64,000 nt of DNA, taken from contig NW_023998416.1 in NCBI RefSeq assembly GCF_014805625.2, forward strand, positions 14,600,171-14,664,170, given 5' to 3'. Positions 56,061 through 64,000 of this stretch are shown here, one piece after another. The stretch's first letter is position 1; every line of letters starts with the position of its first letter. The stretch comes from Glossina fuscipes (lineage: Eukaryota; Arthropoda; Insecta; Diptera; Glossinidae). The notes below the pieces were generated by a model. It saw nothing but the letters and a program-made list of their open reading frames with translations. It did not search any database and was not told the origin of the DNA. The position numbers and the translations under genes were made by a program.

Positions 56061-57899
56061 AGGCACAATCATGATTAGGAAGAGTTATAGAAAGAATGAC
56101 ATGAAGAAAGAGAATAGTGTTTGTAAACGTTCGACTTGAAAATGGAGACGGGACAGGTACGGCCGAAGAGACCATTGCCGGTAGGTCGTTCCAGAGGCGG
56201 GCAGTACGGTTAAACAGTTCGTAATAAAATTTAATTTTTTATGAACCTTAATATATACATATATACATGTACATGTATATATGCATATATATCAAATTCA
56301 TTAATCGAGAAAAAGTGCATCGAATGCCGGTTTTCTATTTCTTGTAACTTGACTCTTGTAATTTTGAAAGGGTGAAAAAAACAAAGCGACCTGGTTAACT
56401 CGAATGAAAATTTGTTATTGATCGTGTATGAACAGGAGCCAAGCGATTGTGAACAACATCACAGAGACATCGCAAGTTATAAGGCGAGATGTTTGTGGAA
56501 CTTAACAACCCTGTTCCATAGTAAAGCTTTTATTGAGACGTTCTCTTATGACCTTTCTTCCTTCGCAATACTAACATCGATATAAAATAAAAACAACCGG
56601 GACAAAAAGAGACCTTTTTTAGTTTTATGATCAGTGACCGATCACAAATCCAGATTTTCGCCCTTATTTTATTTTATTTAGCTTTAAATTGCTACAAATT
56701 AGATAGTAATAGTAGTGTACTCATTTCTCCGGTTGATGAATGAGAAAATTAAAAAAAAAATATTTATAAGAATTTTTTTTTTTTTGCCTAATATTTATAA
56801 TTAATCCGTAAATATTGCATAAGAATGCAAATAAAAGAAAGGCAAAACAACAACAAATATAAATAAATAATAAATGTTGGTTGCATTCTGTTTTCCATTT
56901 ACACGTACAAAAGAACTATCAAAGGAGCAATAATTTTAAGATAATGTCTCGTATTAGTTGAAGATTAAGAAAAATTTACTATGATATATTATATGTAGAT
57001 AATCAAATAAGCAGAGATGTGAATGCACAGGTGTGGCAATTAATAATGCGGACTTTATGGAATGTAGAAAAACTTAATAACTTAACAAACGCTTTATTCA
57101 AAGTCATATCGGTCGTTATCATTATTATTACATTAGCTAAACATCTTTTGTATGTCATATAACCATTTTTGATGACCTTAATCGATATGATTGCTATGGA
57201 GCTGAACAATTGACCTCCGAAGTTTGGAGTCACAATCTATAATGGAAATCGGAAAACCAAACCTTAAACTAATCTGTCAACTGATTTTCATACCTAACTC
57301 GTTAAGATGACAAGCTATCACGAAAACATTGCGCTCTAATCGGGGATAGGTGTTGCAAAATTCAGTACACTCCGTTCAACAAGTGCGAGTAAAGAAAGCA
57401 AATATCAGACGACGACGCACTCTCTGTCAATGAGTCAGTCAGTCTGCTCATTATTTATTTAAATATAAGTTAGGTGTCAGATTTACATATACACGAGCGT
57501 TATTAGGTTTTACGTGTCAGTGAATAAGTTTACATATGCATTTCTATACAGAATGCGACATAAATATTGAGGCGATAAAAATTTTTATTAAGGTAAGTTT
57601 TTACGGCTGCTTTACCGCGATTCTTTATACTCTACTGCTAGTATGGTGTTAGTATACCAGGTAAACGTTACAATAGTTATAATAGTATCTTCGCATTTAG
57701 TATATACAGTATATGTAGTATATAGTATAAATAGAACGGAACCAGGATTACTGCGATCATGTAAGCTTAAAGAAATATTATAATATCTTCGATTATCGCA
57801 CTTTTCTGCCAAAATAGTTAATATTATTCAAAATAAAATAATTATTTATCTAATATTTGATCCTTTCGTACTAAAATATTATAATATACTAAAGATAGA

Positions 57900-58140
57900 A
57901 ACCAACCTGGCTTACGCCGGTTTGAACTCAGATCATGTAAGATTTTAAAAGTCGAACAGACTTAATTTTTAAACTTTTGCCTTGTGGCGTGCCTTCTTCC
58001 AAGGATGTACGCTAGCGAAAATGATTCGGATGGACGTACTTTTTTGACCAAATCCCACTAAACGCCTCATTTTGAAATGAGGTTACGTGAATACTGTAGG
58101 GTCATGTAGGGCACCCCACGGTAATGCTTTTACTTACATA
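57900..58140 (+). repeat. Dispersed repeat copy
   Basis: Core CCAAGGATGTACGCTAGCG at about 57999, ATTCGGATGG after it, and a GGGCACCCCACGGTAATGC 3' end at about 58110. Confidence 0.5.
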
Positions 58141-58479
58141 GAAAGGAATATGGTAAGAAAAACAGACACGAAAGGGGGAGCAACCCTTCTATTAAAACAC
58201 ATTTTTCTTTCGCATTTCTTTATATAGCAGAGATTTGAGATGGAATACTTAAAGAAAAGAAAATTGTTTTACAAATCTTCTTGCTAAAGACGTACTAATA
58301 AAAAAGTATAGTATGTATAGAACTTCTTGTGTATAGAACTCAATATTTGTTTTTATAGCTAACCTTATTGTCGTTACATGTTCACCTATAAAACCTCATA
58401 TGAAAGTGCTTCGCGTTTCTTTCTCAATTTTTGCGACTATGGCAAATTTGCCAGACACGGTATTTTTATTCCCTTATGA

Positions 58480-58710
58480 GTATAGAAAACTTTCTCGTGT
58501 CCAAATTTTCATTCAGAATCTGGAATTCGTCTGTTCTTTGCTTTCTTTAGAATATAAGCTGTCTCTTACAATGGCACCTTTCGATTATCGAGATAAATTA
58601 TTAGCATTTTCTTTTTTGCTTCTCTTCTGTTGTAACCACCTATTTTTGGGTGTCCAATGAGATCAGCATTATCGATGCTCTTGCGACCTCGTTTAAAGTC
58701 GACAAACCGC
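58480..58710 (-). pseudogene. mariner-type transposase relic, helix-turn-helix region
   Basis: The minus strand reads FKRGRKSIDNADLIGHPK then IIYLDNRKVPL, matching mariner blocks FKRGRTSxDDAxRSGRP and (V)LADRKVKL. After a stop it continues ILNENLDTRKVFYTHKG, like the ILHExLDMRKLCAKWVP block. Stops between blocks show decay. The arginine of SGRP is replaced by His. Confidence 0.68.
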
Positions 58711-58789
58711 GGGCAAACCATTGTTTTCGGCAGAGAAGGGTTTACATAATACTTTTTTACTACACCACTTGTGGTGCAGGATATATTCA

Positions 58790-59145
58790 GGTTGTTGGGA
58801 TGTATATGACACCCACAAAGACTTGTTGTTGGGACAAATTGACCCACCTTTTATTATTATAATCTATGTTTGTCTGTCTTTCTGTCCATTGTCTGTCTGA
58901 TATCTGCCCATATATTTTTGTCCTCAACGTATACATCGTAATTGTTAAGATAATTTCTTGAAATGTATATCGATGTGTTTGGGTCCAAGCTCTAATGAAC
59001 GCTCTAAAGTTGGTCGTCCATTTCTCATATAACGGCTTATTTCGAAAAGTTGTTACATGAAAAAATGTAAGACGTTATTGTAAGTCGTTTTAAGCGAAAT
59101 GGTTGCGGGTACGCATTAATCGGTCATGTCCATTTTTAAAGCTTT
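58790..59145 (+). repeat. Dispersed repeat, near-complete copy
   Basis: 5' motif GATGTATATGACACCCACA at about 58799, a CTGTCTTTCTGTCC tract, core CCAAGCTCTAATGAACGCT at 58985, and the 3' end near 59123-59140. It lies directly next to the mariner relic at 58480-58710. Confidence 0.55.
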
Positions 59146-60339
59146 TACTAGGAAAGGCGGATTTTTCATTGTTTCGAAAATAACCAGATTACCACCCTAT
59201 GGCGCTTTCTAAAAATAATAAGAATTTTTTTATTACAGACGATATCTATGCATCAATTATTGAAATTGTTAAACGTGTGTTTGGATATGCCCATTAAAAG
59301 TGCTCCATTAATACTGTCGTGATGTCCAAACTAGAAAATATTCGTTTCATTCATGGATCAGTTCTTATTTGAAAAATTCATCCTATTTTCTTTCAAACAG
59401 CGAGAGTTTTCCACTTTAAAACGTGTATCAATCCTTTTTCGCCTGTCACTGCTAAGGTTCAACCTCCATACCTTCATACCATGTTTTATGTTCCACTTCA
59501 ACAGGTACTTCTAATTATTATACATACTTTCGAATTAGATAAAAGAAGAAAATGTTAAGAATTCCCCGAATCGAAAAATAAGCTCATGATATGCGTAAAA
59601 ATAAGCAAACTCTTAATGGCTTTGCTGCTTCTAGCATTAAATTCACTTGTTGAGTTTCATATGTAAACAACAACTTAAACAAGATGCACTTGTTGATTAA
59701 GAAACAACGAAAAAAATGTATTTTCAAAATGCTTATCGGTACAAGAGGTGTCAAAGGAAAATACTTCTTCAAGCATATTCGCCTTGATAGCATAGCACGA
59801 TTGCCAAAACTGTTTTATTTATAATTTTTGAGTTTATGACACAAAAATTTTTTGGCAAAGAATAGTACAAAAGTTTTGATAATGAAAACTGTTTCGGGGT
59901 CGTTTTATAAGTATGTGCTTTTATTTATATCGTCAATTTAATTATATATATAAATTTTAAATAATGATGACTTTGTAATTAAAAAGTATTTATTGATAGT
60001 GAAGAGAAATGATTTTAATTGTAAGGTTGCTGGGTTCGTTCTTGTAATGTGTTTTTCATTCAATGCTTACACAGAGACGCAGAGAACTTTTTTATTCGAT
60101 ATGTGGTTTTTCCTTTTTCTTTTTTTTTACTTTTTATGCTACTCTTGCCACTCTTCGGCATCTCATTGGGATACGACCAGTTGAAGAGCAAAAATACGTT
60201 GTAAACAAACAAAAAAAATAACAATAATATCTAAGCACGTGTTAACGCGTATGTACAGGCACTTCACACAGTTCACGACAAAACAGTTTATAACTTTCGA
60301 TAAAGTAAATATATTGTGCTTTGTTTTTTTTTCCATATT

Positions 60340-60640
60340 CCATACTACTTGTGGTCCAAGAGAATGTTAAGTTTATGGGAGTGTATGCAACGCCCAGGGG
60401 GAGGTGGGATAGACTCATCTTTGCCCATCTTGTCTTCTTTTTCCTTTTCGCTCAACCTACAGCGAAAATTTTAGTCCAAAGGTGAACGTTGCTGAAAGTG
60501 GTTCGGATCGGACAACTGTTTCAAGCGCTTCCCAAATGGCACCTTGTTTTGAAAAGTCGTTATGCAAAAAACTATACAAGCGAAATTGTGTGGGTGTGTT
60601 TAAAGCTGCGCCGTTGCCCACTATAGTCTTTTTACTCGTC
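60340..60640 (+). repeat. Dispersed repeat, near-complete copy
   Basis: 5' motif GTGTATGCAACGCCCAGGG at about 60382, core CCAAAGGTGAACGTTGCTG at 60476, GGTTCGGATCGGACAAC, and the 3' end GCCGTTGCCCACTATAGTC near 60609. Confidence 0.6.
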
Positions 60641-61399
60641 TTGACATACGAAGTAGGCGGAATTCTTACAATACCCAACATAGGATGGCAAGTGCATTGA
60701 GCTTTTCAAACTCTTTTAGGGTTTTACGCTCCATTTACGCTTATTTATAAGCATTAAGCTTGGATCTCAATGTTTTGGTGACATATTTTTGGTGACCGAT
60801 CTTGGCAATCAACGAAATCTGATATTATTTTATTACAATTCATGTCTGATCAGAAAATTTGAAATCTACTGCTTAGCATATTTGGCGTAATTGGTTTTCC
60901 GTTACCTTGTCAAGTGTCGAATTTGTTTTATAGTCGAGCTATTTTAATTAGTTTCTTAGAATCACATAACTTGTTACGTAAGCAATACTAGAATATATAT
61001 CAAGTATTTGCACAATTATAGTCGAAAAGGGTTGGGTCCAAGCTTATTTGTAAAGTACCTTAACTAGACAAAATAATTTATCTGCTATAAGCGTAGCTCT
61101 ATTAAGACTACCCCGCTTCGTTACTGCATTAAAGACGACGAAAGTATTCTACTAAATTACAATCGTATTCTGGCATTATCATCGGCAACAAATATGTAAA
61201 GAAAACGTTATGTTTTTTTTATCAATTTTTAGTCAAATTTGATATGCCGAAGCAATAGTCACAGTAAAATGCTCTTATATCAATTGGTTCAAGTCGCGAG
61301 AACCACATTGTGACTAACGACGTCTCTGACGGTTGTTAGATTGATATCAAGGGATAATAACACTATAACAGTCTAAAAACAAGTAAAGACATCGGCAAT

Positions 61400-61670
61400 G
61401 GTTCATCAGTAAAACTTCAAATAGGGCATTATGTGAAGAGTGGTTGAAAAAGTGGTCCAATTGTTTTTTTCCTCGGGCCATAATATGTTTGTTTACCAAA
61501 TAACTTGTTGTTTGAACACAAAGATATATGAACAGCCATCAGACGGACAGAGAAACACACTCACTTTCTGAATTGATCGGTATAACATAAATTGGATTCT
61601 TCTGCGTGTTGTATATATTCACACAAACTTAATATGCTTTTATACCTAAAGTGGTGCACGGTATAAAAAG
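61400..61670 (-). repeat. Dispersed repeat, reverse-oriented copy
   Basis: Its reverse complement starts with ATTAAGTTTGTGTGAATAT and CAACACGCAGAAGAATCC and continues through CTGTCCGTCTGATGG to a GGCCCGAGG block, the order seen in plus-strand copies. Confidence 0.5.
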
Positions 61671-62869
61671 TGTTTTTCTTAAAAATATTTTTGGAATGGA
61701 AGCAACGTTAATAGAATAATAATATTCGAGGAATTTATGAAGCATATATTTAAACATAAAAAAAAAACAAATTATTTTTGAAAAATACTAAAAAATGGCA
61801 ATAACTTTAACGCGTTTTTGCTGCGAATTTTCATCTAACGAAAATCCATTTAATCTTCTTGTCTCCAACTATTTGCGGTACGTAGAGAACTTAAGAATTA
61901 TTTACTTTTATTGCATTTGAGTTCAAATTCTTAATGTTTTGATCAAAAACGTCGATCTTTTGTTAATGCAAAATGTTTAACCCTTACGTAGCGCGATAGA
62001 AAGCCTTATCTTAAATATACTACAAAAACTCGGACGAAAAACTCGTATGAGAATTTTAATAGTCGTGTTCGTTCCTTTATAGTTTTGATATGTGTCGTAT
62101 CAACATCCCTTTTTGTTGCACTTATTCGAAATCCCACTACCATACAAATATCCTTACGTGTTCGAACGGTCTTTGCTCGAACGTAGATCTATTAAAGACA
62201 GGATCTACACTTTCTATTTAGAGCAATTGCAGAACCGACGCAAGAACAAATGAACATTCAAAACTTTATTCCAAACATTGAATTTCTTGGCAGAAGCACT
62301 TTTTGAGATTCTTATGCTGATCGATTCAACAATCATCTCAATGAAGTCCTGCTAACGAATGTTGGTTTTTAAAGACAACTTTTTATGTATTACAGACTTT
62401 AGATATCGACAGCTAAGACATTATTATGGAAGGAGATGTTTGTTTTATCCGGGCTGTTTCTTTAGTTTGATTGGGGAAAAGCGTGAAATTTCAAGGAAAA
62501 AATTTGCTTCAGGTAATGAATTTATAATTAATGGTAGCTTTTGAGTAAAAACAAGTAAGAAAATTATATTCCGTCATGACCGAATCTTTTGTATCTATCA
62601 ACGTGATCTTAAAAAAGACTAAAAGTAGGAATCGAAGTAAATTTTCATACTCTATAATATTAGGTGGGCGCGGCTGATTTTTTTCCATTCTCAGAATAAA
62701 AGTGGAAATTTATTATGTATGTGTATGGTTTGTGAGTACCACGGAAAGCAACGGCGTTCAAAGTTTTTGTTGTAAAGGCGTGCGGGCGATGTAGACGTGT
62801 GCTTTGACGAATTGGATCACTTTCAAATTCTTTTACATCTTCATTCTTTCGAACGGGGGAAAATTTACA

Positions 62870-63010
62870 ACAGCCATTACACAGACGGACCGGCGGATAT
62901 GCTTGAGATTGTATATAGTTGGTGGGATCGCCGAAACTTTCTTCTGAACGTTGCAAACGTTTTGACAAATATCCTTCGAACGTACTTCGGTGATGGGTAT
63001 AACAACAGTG
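62870..63010 (-). repeat. Possible dispersed repeat fragment
   Basis: The reverse complement starts GTTATACCCATCACC and includes GCCGGTCCGTCTGTGTAATG. Resembles the 5' half of the family; weak. Confidence 0.3.
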
Positions 63011-63031
63011 CATAAATGAAAATTTCACTTT

Positions 63032-63056
63032 CTCTCTTTCTCTCTCTCTCTCTCTG
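63032..63056. repeat. CT-rich simple repeat
   Basis: TCTCTCTTTCTCTCTCTCTC tract. Confidence 0.8.
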
Positions 63057-64000
63057 TAGGAACTTTTGATTTGTTTTCAAAGGTCAAGAAAGCCGACAAA
63101 TCCAATTTATGCTTTCGTCCGCTACGAAGGGACCTATTGAAAATCGGAATGCTTCGCAATTGAGCCCGTCTACTTCATAAAAGTAAAAACGATAACACAT
63201 TTAAGTGTTTGAAAGAATTACTACATAAATGACTCTTGACGTAGAACCACAAATTCCTGGGATAAGGGATTTCCCCATTTATTGGATTTTATTCAAATGC
63301 TAGAAAGTATCTATGTTCTAAGTTCATTCCCGTACGTACCCCCTGTTAGCAATACATTTCTCTTATTTGTTTTTTAACAAAACTCTTGCTCTGCAAAATA
63401 CTATTAAAAAACTTTCGATCACGTTTTCCGTCTACACTTCGCAATATATTTTATTATAATGGATGGGCTTTTTCATTCTGTGTAAAAGTTGAGATAATTT
63501 TGCGATCCACTGTATGTAAATCAGTTGTCACACTAAAGTTTTAAAGAGAGAGAGATTTTGAGATGACAATTTGCTTTCATAAAATATAATATTCACATGA
63601 AGGAATTTCAATTCGAGCGATAAGTTTTTCTGAGTAATGAAAAAGTAAAGGAAAGTAAAAGAACAGTATTGTACATAAACTTATGTGGGTGTATGTAACC
63701 AATGGGAAAACATTAATAATAAATACATATTATATATGATATATAAATATATACATATTTAAACACTTAACAAAATATATATTTGAAAACGCACGCAGAA
63801 AATTGAGTTTAAAGCACAAACCTGAAAATTTGTATCTTTTAGCGAATTTGACTACAACGACAATGTAACGCATAAAAGCAAGCATACATTAATAGATGAT
63901 GGTCTCACTGAGCACTGTTCAAGATCGCGTAAAATATGATAAAAAAAAAAAAATTTTTTTTAAAAAAACAAACAAACAAACAAAAAGTTTTCTTCTTTTT

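Larger units (their letters stand above)
43095..64000. other. Region upstream of Eaat1, about 21 kb without a recognised gene
   Basis: No exon with family resemblance other than transposase relics was found. It may include Eaat1 promoter and non-coding 5' exons; a tract ending CTGAAAAG just before the start codon could be a splice acceptor but is unproven. Contents are a 12-bp minisatellite, two mariner relics, several dispersed repeat copies and simple repeats. Confidence 0.6.

Noticed and set aside
62660..63028. 122-codon minus-strand open frame
   Set aside because: Translation resembles no protein family and overlaps a likely dispersed repeat fragment.
1..64000. CRISPR arrays, bacterial operons or phage genes
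   Set aside because: The DNA is clearly eukaryotic with spliced genes; no regularly spaced direct repeats with unique spacers were seen.

Overview
The window looks like AT-rich dipteran nuclear DNA. Two genes can be reconstructed exon by exon with GT-AG splice sites that keep frame: an insect thrombospondin (Tsp) on the plus strand and an excitatory amino acid transporter (Eaat1) on the minus strand. Long introns and gene flanks, many microsatellites, decayed mariner transposons and a roughly 350-bp dispersed repeat suggest a higher fly, perhaps a tephritid fruit fly. That taxonomic call is inference from gene and repeat style, not a database match.

Layout. 1-11510: no coding gene recognised; it holds simple repeats, copies of the dispersed repeat and a mariner relic. 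11511-36283: Tsp, 14 coding exons joining into 1057 codons (signal peptide, laminin-G-like N-terminal domain, basic linker, short coiled coil with a Cys-x-x-Cys pair, EGF-like repeats, calcium-binding type 3 repeats, C-terminal lectin-like domain). A 13.75-kb intron splits the EGF region and carries a mariner relic, a possible reverse transcriptase scrap, a tandem duplication with a perfect palindrome, and microsatellites. 36284-39325: convergent 3' flanks. 39326-43094: Eaat1 on the minus strand, 10 coding exons, 477 codons. 43095-64000: about 21 kb without a recognised gene, presumably Eaat1 upstream DNA and intergenic sequence, containing a 12-bp-period minisatellite, two more mariner relics and several copies of the dispersed repeat.

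The two genes are not a pathway. Thrombospondin is a secreted matrix protein that acts with integrins at muscle-tendon junctions in Drosophila; Eaat1 is a plasma-membrane glutamate transporter of glia. They are convergent neighbours with about 3 kb between their stop codons. I see no CRISPR array, no convincing tRNA or rRNA gene and no novel multi-gene system. The most unusual items are the register-locked 12-bp minisatellite, the dispersed repeat family, a stop-free 96-nt Tsp intron whose length is a multiple of three, and a KGD motif created by splicing.
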